NCBI GenBank assembly: GCA_947623455.1
Contig: OX392527.1
Coordinates: 27,644,201-27,708,200, forward strand
Origin: Mimachlamys varia
Taxonomy: Eukaryota; Mollusca; Bivalvia; Pectinida; Pectinidae
DNA: 64,000 bases
Direction: 5' to 3'
Shown: positions 48,401-57,440 of the stretch, in pieces
Numbering within the stretch: the stretch's first letter is position 1
Layout of the letters: every line of letters starts with the position of its first letter
Position numbers and translations under genes: made by a program
The notes under the pieces: model-generated
Database searches by the model: none
Told to the model about the DNA's origin: nothing
What the model saw: only the letters and a program-made list of their open reading frames with translations

Positions 48401-50299
48401 GTGTCGGGCAGCCTGGCTAGCGATCGTTGACTGGTTAGTGTGAGGAACCCAACACTACATATGTAGGGTGTTGTATGCTCTAAAGGCAGTTTACAATAGT
48501 TTGGGACATTGGTAAACGCAAAATATATACATGAATCACAGACCCCTGACTATACCAGGGTCAGGTATATTGAGAGACATTTAAGCGTTGAACATAGGTT
48601 GAGTGTATCATTGTTCAAGGTATCACCTCTAGGTACCACCTCTAGGTACGTGTACCACTTCAGTGTTCAACCTCAAGGTACTACCTCAAGGTACCACCTC
48701 TAGGTACGTGTACCACTTCAATGTTCAACCTCAAGGTACTACCTCAAGGTACCACCTCTAGGTATATGTACTACCTCAAGGTACCACCTCTAGGTACCAC
48801 CTCTAGGTACGTGTACCACTTCACTGTTCAACCTCAATGTACTACCTCAAGGTACCACCTCTAGGTATACGTACTACCTCAAGGTACCACCTCTAGGTAT
48901 ACGTACTACCTCAAGGTACCAACTCTAGGTACGTGTACCACTTCAGTGTTCAACCTCAAGGTACTACCTCAAGGTACCACCTCTAGGTATACGTACTACC
49001 TCAAGGTACCACCTCTAGGTACGTGTACCACTTCAATGTTAAACCTCAAGGTATCATCTCAAGGTACCACCTCTAGATACAACCTCAAGGTACCACCTCT
49101 AAGTGTACGTACTACCTCTAGGTACCAACTCTAGGTATATGTACTAGCCTATCCCTAGGTATACGTACTACCTCAACGTACCAACTCTAGGTATATGTAC
49201 TAGCCTACCTCTAGGTATACGTACTACCTCAAGGTACCAACTCTAGGTATACGCAGCACCTCTAGGTACCACCTCTATATAGCTACCAATAAAGACATTG
49301 GTTGGTAAACGGGATGATGACTGTGTATAACAAACAACAGGTGTTCCGTCTTTGTTTTACCCGAACCCGAAAAGATACCCTGAGACGAACCAAGACAAGA
49401 TTTGTTATTTTTATGTAGCCCTTATAAAGTTAAAGCAACTCTCGACGCAGTTTTTCTCTAGACATCATAACTTTCAGTATAATAGACATATGTGATTTGT
49501 TTTTAAATAAGGAGTATTTCGTCTTATTAACAGCTAAAATCATGTACAGGCCCAGGTTTCATCAACTTTCCTATCTTAAGGAAACTCCTTAACTTAAAAA
49601 TCTCCATAGGAAAGCATTATAGAATTTAAGGAAAGTTCCTTAACTAAGGATTTTCCCCTTAAATTCTGTGATGCTTTCCTATGGAGATTTTTAAGTTAAG
49701 GAGTTTCCTTAAGTTAAGGAACGTTGATGAAACCAGGGCCTGATCATTCTTTTTGTGTACTGTGTATGCTTGGACAAATCTATGTATCCATGTATGTTAG
49801 AGGAGGTATGTGGGGGTATTGTCCTCAATGCGATAGCAAGAATCTGTTACCAAGCTTAACACACACTTCTTCAATAAATACTATGTCGAAACCACTTGGA
49901 ACTGGATTTCATTGTTATGCTGACAACGGGTAATCTAGATTTTGCAATTAATGTTGAAAGGAAAATCAACTGGTATTTTGATGGACTTTGGTATGATTCG
50001 GCATTAGGACATGGGGAGGTGTTTCTAATTCAACACTAGTTGCCTTTTAAAACATTGCATTGTGCTACGTAAACGATTTTCTCTTTTCATCACCGTTCTT
50101 CAGGGATACTTTAACAAATTAACGATTATATTTATCTACTCTAAAGCTATAATACATTTTTGCACTAAAACGACACTTACCTTCATGCTTAGATATAGTC
50201 ATCACATGATCTAATATCACGTACCTTGAATACTAATTGGCCTTCATGCTGTCCGTCTATTTCAATATCGAGGAACACCGTTGGGTTTTGTTCCGACAT
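9284..50299 (-). CDS. Cyclophilin (peptidyl-prolyl isomerase), complete five-exon gene, 189 aa
   Basis: Exons 50299-50225, 46764-46734, 43572-43360, 11551-11476 and 9458-9284 join in frame with GT-AG introns. They total 570 nt: 189 codons plus TAG. The protein is one cyclophilin-like domain, starting [16 protein letters not shown] and ending [17 protein letters not shown]. All key catalytic residues, in CypA numbering minus 11, are visible: R66, F71, M72, Q74, A112, F124, W132, L133, H137. It has no signal peptide, transmembrane segment or ER-retention tail, so it is probably cytosolic or nuclear. Compared with human CypA, the loop after CTGE is about nine residues longer ([11 protein letters not shown]), as in divergent-loop cyclophilins, and there is an acidic C-terminal tail. 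One family-conserved Gly (CypA G109) is Ser120. Intron 3 is 31.8 kb, mostly minisatellite. The ATG has A at -3. It lies tail-to-tail with the cyclophilin A gene at 2073. Confidence 0.9.
9459..11475 (-). other. Cyclophilin intron 4
   Basis: Bounded by donor CATG|GTAAGG (11475 downward) and acceptor TTTTCCAG. About 2.0 kb, AT-rich, with no exon or clear element recognised inside. Confidence 0.85.
11476..11551 (-). CDS. Cyclophilin exon 4
   Basis: A 76-nt exon between acceptor TTTTACAG and donor GTAAGG. It starts with GT, completing Gly107, reads [20 protein letters not shown] and AETP, and ends with TG of the Trp132 codon. It holds A112, N113, Q122 and F124 of the active site. NTNSSQFF replaces the usual NTNGSQFF. 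It was found by looking for the block missing between exons 3 and 5, and its phases fit both neighbours exactly. Confidence 0.93.
12090..12256 (-). mobile_element. tRNA-Glu-derived SINE
   Basis: Read on the minus strand from 12256, it begins GGTCGGGTGGTGCAGTGGAT. An A box TGGTGCAGTGG (12248-12238) and a perfect B box GGTTCGATTCC (12205-12195) are present. The anticodon-loop-like CTTTCACC suggests tRNA-Glu(TTC) ancestry. About 95 bp of non-tRNA sequence follows, and the far end GGTCCCGCCCGACC is nearly an inverted repeat of the start. It is in the same orientation as the host gene. It is not a functional tRNA, because the acceptor stem cannot pair normally. Confidence 0.75.
12257..13405 (-). 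other. Unique part of intron 3 beside the array
   Basis: AT-rich and not visibly repetitive. No splice-flanked reading frame was recognised. Confidence 0.5.
14221..19390. repeat. Higher-order repeat of 55 units (2585 bp) within the 47-bp array
   Basis: Rare variants recur exactly 2585 bp apart. TATGAGTCTGG is at 14221 and 16806; TATGATTTGGG is at 15161 and 17746. Runs of variant units between them match in order. The same markers appear again at 21412 and 22211, so a third, partly rearranged copy follows. Confidence 0.85.
19396..26630. repeat. 19-unit (893 bp) higher-order duplications within the 47-bp array
   Basis: The GTAGGGAAC variant, always one unit after a GTAAGGAAC unit, occurs at 19443, 20336, 23908, 24801 and 26586. 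Spacings are 19, 76, 19 and 38 units, the last less one base because of the deletion near 25121. Confidence 0.8.
27415..29200. repeat. 6-unit (282 bp) higher-order duplications within the 47-bp array
   Basis: A cassette of variants in fixed order (GTAGCCTATATG, CTGCCAATGTAGGCAATAAG, CTGATAATCTAGG) recurs near 27420, 27702, 27984, 28689 and 28974. The first three are six units apart. Confidence 0.8.
29981..37650. repeat. Nested 9- to 66-unit duplications marked by the GGAATG variant
   Basis: TATGGAATGTTATAC occurs with GGAATG starting at 29981, 30968, 31391, 32002, 33036, 33835, 34258, 35104 and 37642. Spacings are exact multiples of 47: 21, 9, 13, 22, 17, 9, 18 and 54 units. The 9-unit pair recurs 61 units later. 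Each marker is followed by the TGTCGATATAGGCTTTAT unit and, two units on, CTATCAAGGTAGG. Confidence 0.8.
43181..43337. mobile_element. MITE with about 50-bp inverted ends and 5-bp target duplication
   Basis: The ends CCACAGGGAC (43182) and GTCCCTGTGG (43328-43337) are inverted. Further in, GGACCTAAACTAGGGT pairs perfectly with ACCCTAGTTTAGGTCC. ATATT flanks both sides (43176-43180 and 43338-43342), a likely target-site duplication. The element stops 22 nt from the end of cyclophilin exon 3. A relative with longer arms lies at 44347-44778. Confidence 0.8.
43360..43572 (-). CDS. Cyclophilin exon 3
   Basis: A 213-nt exon between acceptor ATTTTTAAG and donor GTACTT. It starts with AA, completing Glu36, reads [20 protein letters not shown], then [38 protein letters not shown] and QHNRR, and ends with G of Gly107. 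It carries H65, R66, F71, M72 and Q74, the core of the proline-binding pocket, and the enlarged loop (residues 46-58). Confidence 0.95.
44347..44778. mobile_element. Foldback element with about 130-bp inverted arms
   Basis: The left arm (from about 44347; TTTTGGACCTAAAATAGG, AGTAATTTTACACTT, TTAAGATCAATTTTCGATAA, CAATGGTCATAAAAGCTTT) is mirrored on the right (44643-44770; AGCTTTTATGACCATTAAGG, GAAAATTGATCTTAA, AAGTGTAAAATTACTCT, CCTATTCTAGGTCCAAAA). The central loop is about 130 bp. It shares its terminal motifs with the MITE at 43181-43337. It would form a strong hairpin if transcribed with the host intron. Confidence 0.8.
44411..44449. repeat. (TG)n followed by a 16-base G run
   Basis: A TG/GT dinucleotide run from 44411 to about 44433 continues into G16. 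It sits inside the left arm of the foldback element at a place where the right arm has only a short C6 run (44691-44696), so it expanded after the element formed. A C-rich run (C11, T, C6) follows near 44475-44491. Confidence 0.85.
44873..45612. repeat. Repeated TATGGACCTTTGAT segment; second copy looks like a MITE
   Basis: About 58 bp near 44873-44932 (TATGGACCTTTGATTCGGTC, TAGAATCTAAT) is repeated at 45484-45542 (TATGGACCTTTGATAAGGTC, TAGAATCAAAT). The second copy is closed by an inverted GTCAGTATAACACCATATTA near 45572-45600 that pairs with GTTGTTATACTGAC, giving terminal inverted repeats of about 30 bp around a short core. Confidence 0.55.
46734..46764 (-). CDS. Cyclophilin exon 2, 31-nt micro-exon
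   Basis: Acceptor ATATTCAG and donor GTAAGT flank 31 nt encoding [10 protein letters not shown] plus the first base of Glu36. It is too short for ORF detection, but it fits the phases of exons 1 and 3 exactly. Vertebrate PPIA genes have a 31-nt exon 2 at the same protein position (from memory), so the boundary appears ancient. Confidence 0.93.
48615..49285. repeat. Minisatellite of CCTCTAGGTAC / CCTCAAGGTAC modules
   Basis: Twelve- to fourteen-base modules, ACCTCTAGGTACC, ACCTCAAGGTACT and variants GTATACGTACT, are arranged into larger units separated by ACGTGTACCACTTCAATGTT. That separator recurs 58 bp apart at 48655 and 48713. Modules contain the palindromes GGTACC and GTATAC. Short ORFs through it are repeat artefacts. 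Confidence 0.8.
49547..49742. mobile_element. Palindromic hairpin MITE, 196 bp
   Basis: The ends CAGGCCCAGGTTTCATCAAC and GTTGATGAAACCAGGGCCTG are inverted with one mismatch. Internally, about 40 bases from AAGGAAACTCCTTAACTTAA onward pair without mismatch with the 40 bases ending TTAAGTTAAGGAGTTTCCTT. The loop is under 50 bp. It has no coding capacity and lies in intron 1 of the cyclophilin gene. Confidence 0.85.
50225..50299 (-). CDS. Cyclophilin exon 1 (start exon)
   Basis: ATG at 50299-50297 with A at -3 (GCCATCATGT context) opens 25 codons, starting [16 protein letters not shown] and ending GQLVFK, then donor GTACGTG. The N-terminus matches the first beta strands of cyclophilins ([12 protein letters not shown]). 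The phase is 0, matching exon 2. No in-frame upstream ATG extension resembling the family was seen. No TATA box could be assigned. Confidence 0.93.
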
Positions 50300-50811
50300 G
50301 ATGGCTGCTGAGTGTTATCGTTAGTTGATCGGAAATTATCGCCAGTGTACAGTACAATCAACTTCTTTCCGGAGGAAACACCAGTGATAGCTGTGTATCC
50401 ATCTCCAGCATAAGGCAGGCTGCTTACGAAGTTTGTATTGGCAAAGATGTAGGTTTTTATGTGAATACATGACAAACTAGTTTGAGACATCCGGATATTC
50501 ATGAAATTAACAAAACATCTGCAGTTTGCTTGTTTGATTTTAAAAACCTAGCGACCATCCATGGTTTAAAGGTTTTATGAAAGAAGACGTCTTGGGAGGT
50601 ACCAACGTAAAATGAAATAAATATAGCCCAACATAGTACTGACCCTTTGTGTTGCATGGCATCATCATACCAGTACTGGCTTACCTATAATTATTCTGTC
50701 ATTTTGATTATGCTGAATACTCGATGGAAAACAAATACAAAACAAACATATAACGGTCTGTTTATTAACAACGTCATGAGTGTGAGACCTACATACTGTA
50801 AACATACTATT

Positions 50812-51480
50812 ATAACCTTATTATCAGAGATCGAAGACTGCACCTCGTCGCCCGGTGTGTCACAGATTTTAACCTTATCATCAAAGCGTGAAGATTGCAA
50901 CTCGCCTCCCGGATTGTTACCCATTATAACCTTATCATCAGGATTTGAAGACTGCACTTTGTCTCCCGTAGTTTCACCCATTATAACCTTATCATCAGAG
51001 CGTGAAGATTGCACCTCGCCGCCCGGAGTGTTACCCTTTATAACCTTATCATTAGAGCGTGAAGATTGCACCTCGCTCCAAAAGTGTTACCCATTATAAC
51101 CTTATCATCAGAGCGTGAAGATTGCACATTGTCTCCCGGAGTGTTAGTTAGTTCAGAAATACATTTTTGTAATATTTAACTAAAATAATTGTAAGAAATA
51201 ATTTCCATCTCATTCTCTGTATGTTTTGGATACGCCATGCTGTAAATTATGTATATGATGATGTTGTTGACTGATGGCCGTAAGGCCAAAAGTAATAAAA
51301 GAATTGAATTGAATACCCATTATAACCTTATCACCAGAACAAGAAGATTGCACCTCATCTCCCGGAGTGTTACCCATTATAACATTATTATCCAAACTTG
51401 AAGAAAACACTCCATATACCAAACTATTACCTTTTATATCCTTATTATCATAACCTGAAGAATGCACCTGGCCTAGAGAG
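50812..51480. repeat. 57-bp tandem repeat (19 codons), open on both strands
   Basis: TAACCTTATCATCAG-type landmarks fall at 50813, 50870, 50927, 50984 and 51041, exactly 57 apart, then 51097 (56, one base lost), and resume after an insertion at 51323, 51380 and about 51437. On the plus strand a unit reads like ITLSSEREDCTSPPGVLPI, on the minus strand like EVQSSRSDDKVIMGNTPGG. Both frames stay open for five units. It lies about 500 bp upstream of cyclophilin exon 1. It could be a decayed repeat-protein exon or plain satellite DNA; no splice sites or homology settle this. Confidence 0.75.
51147..51315 (+). mobile_element. 3'-tail fragment of a non-LTR retrotransposon or SINE
   Basis: A 169-bp insertion interrupts a 57-bp unit cleanly between GAGTGTTA and CCCATTATAACC. 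It ends GATGGCCGTAAGGCCAAAAG, then TAATAAAAGAATTGAATTGAAT: a small hairpin (GGCCGTAAGGCC) followed by a short ATTGA microsatellite, a typical 5'-truncated retroposon end. The family is not determined. Confidence 0.65.
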
Positions 51481-52920
51481 TTTTACCAATGATAACTTTG
51501 TTGACAGGGCTTGAAGATTGCATGTCTGTCATTAAACATAATCTCGACGACCTAAAGCTTTACCCAGCAAAATCTTGTTACTTAATTATGACTATAACAC
51601 TACAAAGACCTGCGGTTTTACCCATGTTAACGTAACCATCAAAGGCTTAATGATGAACCTATCAGACCACCAGTTTACTTATGGTAGCATTGCTAGCAAA
51701 GGTTGAATATTGCACTTCACCACCTACTAGAGGTGTTATTGCAATCTTGCTGGCAAAGGTTGGATATTGTGTTACTACGTCCAGAAAATTCTGGAAATGG
51801 ACAGCATTACCAGATATTGCTGGGAACTCATTTATGTTTTGTTGCATCCGGAACATTCTGGATAATTCTATCAGAACATTCTAGATACTCAGAAGTATAT
51901 ATAAGCTGGACCCTGTGCTATCTGTTCAGAGCACTGCGTTACACACATGATGATTCGGTACACCTTAACTCTGCCTTATATGGATTTGAACTACATTATC
52001 TTAATATCAGAGTAAGACATTCCATGGAGCATTATACTGTCTTTGTATTGGTTTGATTGTTTTACGTCCTATTAACAGCCAGGATACCTTAAGGACGGCT
52101 TCCCGGTGAATGCAATGTGGATGCACGTGTTGAAAACGTGTGTATTTGGGAGGCAGCGCTATGTTCGTGTAAGCCCTCTTGCTATAGTCCGGAGCTTCTA
52201 CTGATTTATAGTGCTATCACACTGAAGTGTACTGCCATTGGCCCCCAGCAGAACACCCCGTCCGGTCGCATTATACTGACAACAAGTGTACCAGTCGTTC
52301 CACTCCCATCATGCTGAGCGTCAAGTAGGGAGTAGTAACTACCATGGAACATTATGTCTCGGCCTAGGGACAGAACCAACAGCCTTCCTTACAGAAAGTT
52401 CAACTAAAGGTCAAAAGTGAAATAGCGTCAACGAAGACGTTAGGAAGGAGGAAGTTGTCTAGAAAGAATGAAAAAGATAAAACCCCAAATTTCGTCGCCT
52501 CTTACGATCATGCATTGGGGGCAGCAGGTACAATTCTTGTGTACTACTTGCAGGTCTGGATATTTATTTCTGATTGGCGAGGGTTTGTGAGTACTGCTGT
52601 TATAATCATATTGGAAGAGATTGGTAGTTAAATTTATTTTAGTATTTGTTATTTAATTTTAAGTACAAAGTTAAATTTGAAAGATGTTGGCTTTACCCTA
52701 CTTTATTTTTGACCGTATCATTTGCACCTCACCTTTTAGAGGTTTTATTTTCTTACAAAGGTTAGAAAAATTGCATCTCACCTAGTACAGGTTTTATTTA
52801 TCATACTCTTACTAACACAGACTGAAGATTGTACTCCGCCGACCCTACGGTATGACCAATAATAGCATTGATAACAAAGTGTGAAGATTCAATTTCGTCC
52901 TTTAGAGAGGGTGAATATAT
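51481..52920. repeat. Degenerate continuation of the 57-bp repeats
   Basis: Scattered, heavily diverged unit fragments (CTTGAAGATTGCA, TATTGCACTTCACCACCTACTA, ATTGCATCTCACCTAGTACAGG, TGAAGATTGTACTCCGCC) recur up to about 52900. They are interrupted by the dispersed element at 52045-52560. No gene could be supported here. Confidence 0.5.
52045..52560 (+). mobile_element. AACAGCCAGG-head dispersed element
   Basis: It begins GTTTTACGTCCTATTAACAG and CCAGG, passes CGTCCGGTCGCATTATACTG, ATGCTGAGCGTCAAGTAGGG and GGGACAGAACCAACAGCCTT. A partial second copy is at 57419-57620 (CCGGACGCATTACACATTGT, GGGGACAGAACCCATTGCCT, TTCAAAGGACTTTAG). Head fragments occur near 55312 and 57846. This pattern is familiar from bivalve genomes. 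It has no ORF of its own. The CGAACC-like box suggests a SINE-like origin, but that is uncertain. Confidence 0.6.
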
Positions 52921-54758
52921 TGATTGCAAAAGAATACTCACTGTTTATTTATTTTCAATTCAACCAACCAAAAGGTCCACTTAAAGCATGCATAACAGCA
53001 ATAAAGCAAAAGTATACAGTCAGTTATCCACGTGCCAAAGAATTAAAGATACACATGGACAAAATGATGTGAACTAGTGATGAAACATTTTCGTATTAAA
53101 AGTCCTTTGAACTCTGCAAAAGAAAAACTTAGCATATCACATTCAGGTACACTATACTATTTATACGTTTATTCGACTTCTCTTGCAGCAAAACTGATTG
53201 AAACGAAGTGGTCGTATAATACGACCAGGGACTAAACAACGCATTTGCTTAAGTAAATATGGGGAATCAAAAATACTATAGACACATTTTAAAATATATC
53301 CACAGTCTAAAAATGTCCGCCTAATTCGGGCAAGGGTAATTAAAAGCTATGCCTACAAGTGTACGCGTAGGATTTGAAATTGTAGTCAACAGGTGCCTTA
53401 AAACTAAAAAAGAAAATCCAAAATTTGTTTCAAATGATAGTCTTCGCATTGGTTAATTATCAAAGGTTTTTAAAAACGGTAGTTGTTTCCCTGTGAAACT
53501 AACAATTGTCATTGTCGGTGCCGACGGAAACACAATTGTAGAGCAAGTAGCAAGTAGAAAGGAGAGTTACTGATCGGAATCAGCGTCTTCATGGTACCGC
53601 TGTAGATTTTACAAGACAAACCTGATACACACAAAGCTATTTTTTCTAAGAAATATTTGTTAAAAAAATAATCATTTGCAGTAAATAAAATTTATAACTT
53701 TTCATTGTTTTACTTTTATACCATATCTTTAGACATATTTCCTTGTTTTCTTTGTCGCTATAAGGCAACTGTCATTGTTCGATTTGGAGGGGAATTCGGC
53801 TGCCTTTTACACGCACGCCTTGTAAAATAATGCTGTTATTCCATGAAATGCGCAATACCATGATCGATCTTTTCTTCCGCTGCCTTCTAGCAGACGCTGC
53901 GATGTCTAGAAAATTGATCAAAATTTCTGTTGTAAAAGATTGATCGAAATATGATATCCTTTCTAATCACTTCCGGTGAAACTAATCCATCAATCTTTTA
54001 TCCTATTATTCAACGTCATCTGTAAGTAAGAACCATACAATGGGAAATATTTTGAATTTATCACTCACTCAGGCGGAATTAAATAACATCACACTTCAAG
54101 AACGTTGCAGTAATTTTTGTGTTGTTTTGATATTTTAAGGTTTGCTTTCAATTATAAGGCACCTCTTACTTACTTCTGTCCATTACATCGAATTTCAATC
54201 CCTGGTTATTACCTGTATGAACTGCTGACCAGAAAATATTTCAGGTCAAATTTAAATTCTTGTTCTTCATTATTGCATCTAAGTATCTCGGGTATTTCAA
54301 TTTCGCTTAACATAATTTAGGAATGCTATACCGGTACTCTGTAATATGACTTATTACCAGGATAACTCCACCCTTGTCGCTAAGTACATTTTGTTATGAA
54401 GGTGCAGTAGCATTTTGACCATTTCAGGATATAAGATAAGTCACTGGATATGCCCTATGTCGTAAAGGTACCATGATTTAACCTTGCAAATCATAAAAAT
54501 GCCCAATAATATCATTTTATAATTATATAGTTTTGTTGACGCTTTGGTATTCTCTGATTTTTTTATTCAAGTATTTTACTTGAAATGGTAAAATAAAAAG
54601 TATATTTAGTATGGTTTTAACATTTTCGTTTGTTGTCCTTCTCCAAGTAGGTCACAAGGCAGCAACTCCATATTAAAGTACTCTTACTTCTGTTGTGAGC
54701 ACACCTTATCAGTAAATAATGACAATACAGATTTGGTTTTAATTTCAACACAATGACC
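52921..54758. other. Intergenic, nothing recognised
   Basis: AT-rich. It holds one copy of a 29-bp dispersed repeat (GTTGACGCTTTGGTATTCTC, then TGATTTTTT) at 54534-54562, identical to 56046-56074. No exon was supported. Confidence 0.5.
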
Positions 54759-54905
54759 AGGCCCCGAGATCATGAAACAATCTCAGACTAAAGTTTGTGC
54801 TTAGCCAATCACGTTGGACGTTACTTTTCGCAACGTTAATTGTGATTGGCTAAGTCAAAACTTAAGACAAATTTAGACTTAAAATTGTTTCATGATCCTG
54901 GGGCC
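54759..54905. mobile_element. Palindromic hairpin MITE, about 147 bp
   Basis: The ends GGCCCCGAGATCATGAAACA and TGTTTCATGATCCTGGGGCC are inverted (18 of 20). The internal arms CTTAGCCAATCAC and GTGATTGGCTAAG pair perfectly. It resembles the intron-1 MITE in size and style but differs in sequence. Confidence 0.8.
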
Positions 54906-55111
54906 ACATCAAATACTTTCTACAATAGAACAGAACTTAGTATCCCATGACCATAGAATAGTTGCGTGGTGCTTTTTTGCAGCAAAATTCGTTATTGCTT
55001 CACGCATCCTACGCTTTGTCAGGCCCAGCCAGTTTCTTCTTAAACGGAGCATCCAAACAAGTGATTCCGTGATTACTGATTGTGTGTGAGTTTATTTGAG
55101 ATTTAACGTCA

Positions 55112-55392
55112 TCGCATGAGGACGGGTACCTAGGGAGACACACACAAGTCAGGGGCATAGAAGGACGGGTACGTAGGGAGACACACACCAGTCAAGGGGC
55201 ATATGAGGACGGGTACCTAGGGAGACACACATCAGTCAGGGGCATATGAGGACGGGTACCTAGGGAGACACACATCAGTCAGGGGCATATGAGGACGGGT
55301 ACCTAGGGATACCAATAACAGCCAGGGTCATATGAAGATGGGGAACTAGGGAGACCAACAACAGTCAGGGTCATATGTAGACGGGTGCTGTC
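55112..55392. repeat. 43-bp minisatellite, about 6.5 units
   Basis: The unit is GTCAGGGGCATATGAGGACG, then GGTACCTAGGGAGACACACA and TCA. The last units degrade to AACAGCCAGGGTCATATGAA, which is the head motif of the AACAGCCAGG element. Confidence 0.85.
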
Positions 55393-57328
55393 AACAGAAA
55401 ACCAAAGTGTATAGAAATTAAAGTTGACAGGCAAACAAGCTCCAAAGTGTTGTAGTGAAGGCAACATATCAATTCTGTTCTCTTTTATGTCCTCTAAATC
55501 AGGTCACAGAAGACCTGCAATTCTGCACGGCCTTCACATTAACATTCTTCAAAAATATAGATACATAGTACATATAGTTAAAAAAAGAATGCTACCTGAC
55601 GTTTAACGCGGATGAATATAGATTATTTATGAATATGCATGACGACCACAAACCATTTGTCCCTAATTGATTTATATATATTTCCAAGAAGGCAAAAATC
55701 TAAATGTGTGTGTGTTTTTAAAAATACGTATGTTTAAATAAACAAATCAGGGACTGTTTCGTGCACTTTGTTCAGAGAGCAATTTGGTCCTTGGTGGGGA
55801 ATGTACATGTAAGCATGGTCAGCACCGTTGTCCACTTCATGGGGATGAAGTGAGTATGAGGTGCTGAGGTTATCAGAAAGATAAAGAAAGATTTGAAGGC
55901 GACTTTATAAGAAACAACGTGTTTATGTAAACAAAATAAATATTAGCAGTTGTTTAAAACTTTGTACAAGACTTTGTTCTATTTATTATAAACCTACAAA
56001 TTCTACACCTATGACTATATCACTTTTCACAGTGTTTTCAACACTGTTGACGCTTTGGTATTCTCTGATTTTTTCTATAATGCAATGTGTGCGGGGGTAT
56101 TATAACTTTGCTGGGTGAATTTGTTTACTTGACAAAATGCCGATTTTATGCCGGTCTTTGAGTGCTACTCCATTGAAAACGCACCCAGCAGTATCTCACT
56201 TGGATATATTTTACAACGAATTGACCCAAGGACAACAGCCTTTATATTCCCTATATCCCTATTATCAAGGCTAAAGGTGAGGTAATACCAGTACAACAAG
56301 GCGCTAGGAAACGACACAGTAATTAGATAAAACGTGTTCTAAACGTTACTATGGGCGCAGCAGATCCGGACTTCCACAGAGAGCTCTGGCAATGGGTAAT
56401 AGCTGGTTTTTATTTTTCTTGCTCTCTGAGGTGATCATCGATGCTATATGATAATCAGGCAATCGTGGTCATCTCAAGGGGGAAATCGCGGTTAGATAAG
56501 AATGCATACGTAATTGATTGCCGCAGCCACAACAAAAGATAAATCAAGAGCACAAGCGTTGTTTTGTGTAGTTTGTAAACAACCTTTTATTTTTGGAGAC
56601 GTTGCCTCTCCTAAAGCCTGTTTTCATATATTGAAGCGAAGACATGAAACCATGAAAATAAAAATAGCATACCAACGTGTAACAAACCAGATTGTTCTTC
56701 GGGAAATCGGGCCTCATCAGCAAGTATTCAATTAGATTTCCGATTAGAATATTTTCTAATTACAAAGCTATTGTTTGAATACATTTCTTATCAGACAGAA
56801 GCCATGGCCGTGCTTGTGATTTCAGTGACATGCACACACACAAGAGCTTCCAATTTCCCTTGAACGTTCACAATAAATCGGGGGAATATTTTTTTCAGTA
56901 TTTGATGCGTTGTTTGTTCTGTGCTTTGAGTGGTATTTATTTTCCAGACAGTAAGGATTAACGCATCTCTTTTGGATTCTGGTATTAAAGTCTAAATGCT
57001 AAGTCGCCTGATTCCTACATATATATCATGTATAAAGTTCCCATTTCTATTTCTTTTGATTTCTATTAAATAACCTTTCGCAATTTTCCCTCAAAACGAG
57101 GAAATTATATCCTATATCAACTCAATTAAAAAAATGAAAAGATATGATATTATCTTTTTTGCAGAAATTGACCATGTATCACTTTAAAACATTGGCATTA
57201 TATACATTGTCATAAAAATAAGTGTTATATGTCATTTATATCGTGGGTAATATTTTTGCTTGTCATATTATTATATGGATCAAATTTTCACGGCCATGTC
57301 TATTCCCGCGAATAAGCGAAAATATAAG
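55393..57328. other. Intergenic, no gene supported
   Basis: It contains the second copy of the 29-bp repeat (56046-56074). A fragment near 56140-56200 (ATTTTATGCCGGTCTTTGAG) resembles 57955-57985 (ATTTGATGCCAGCTTTGAG). A 73-codon ORF at 56514 shows no family resemblance. Confidence 0.5.
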
Positions 57329-57440
57329 CATCCAACCCGACACAGCATCCCACCCGACACAGCATCACACCGGGCACAGCATCTCACCCGGCATAGCATC
57401 CCACTTGGCAAGCATCCCACCCGGCACAGCATCCCACCCG
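57329..57440. repeat. 17-bp minisatellite, about 6.5 units
   Basis: The unit is CATCCCACCCGACACAG, with GGCACAG variants. It runs directly into an AACAGCCAGG-element fragment (CCGGACGCATTACACATTGT), whose first bases continue the CACCCGG phase of the repeat. Confidence 0.85.

Larger units (their letters stand above)
46765..50224 (-). other. Cyclophilin intron 1
   Basis: Donor TCAAG|GTACGTG at 50224 downward and acceptor ATATTCAG at 46765. It contains a TCTAGGTAC-type minisatellite (48615-49285) and a hairpin MITE (49547-49742). In 46765-48614 and 49743-50224 no feature was recognised, apart from a few short AAATTTACA repeats near 47465-47550. Confidence 0.85.

Noticed and set aside
48509..49134. 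Tyr/Thr/Ser-rich ORFs
   Set aside because: Translations of the TCTAGGTAC-type minisatellite; they break frame repeatedly.
50257..50502. 81-codon minus-strand ORF at the cyclophilin start
   Set aside because: It is in a different frame from the MSEQNPTVF start exon and overlaps it; no homology seen.
52117..52317. 66-codon plus-strand ORF
   Set aside because: Lies wholly inside the AACAGCCAGG dispersed element.
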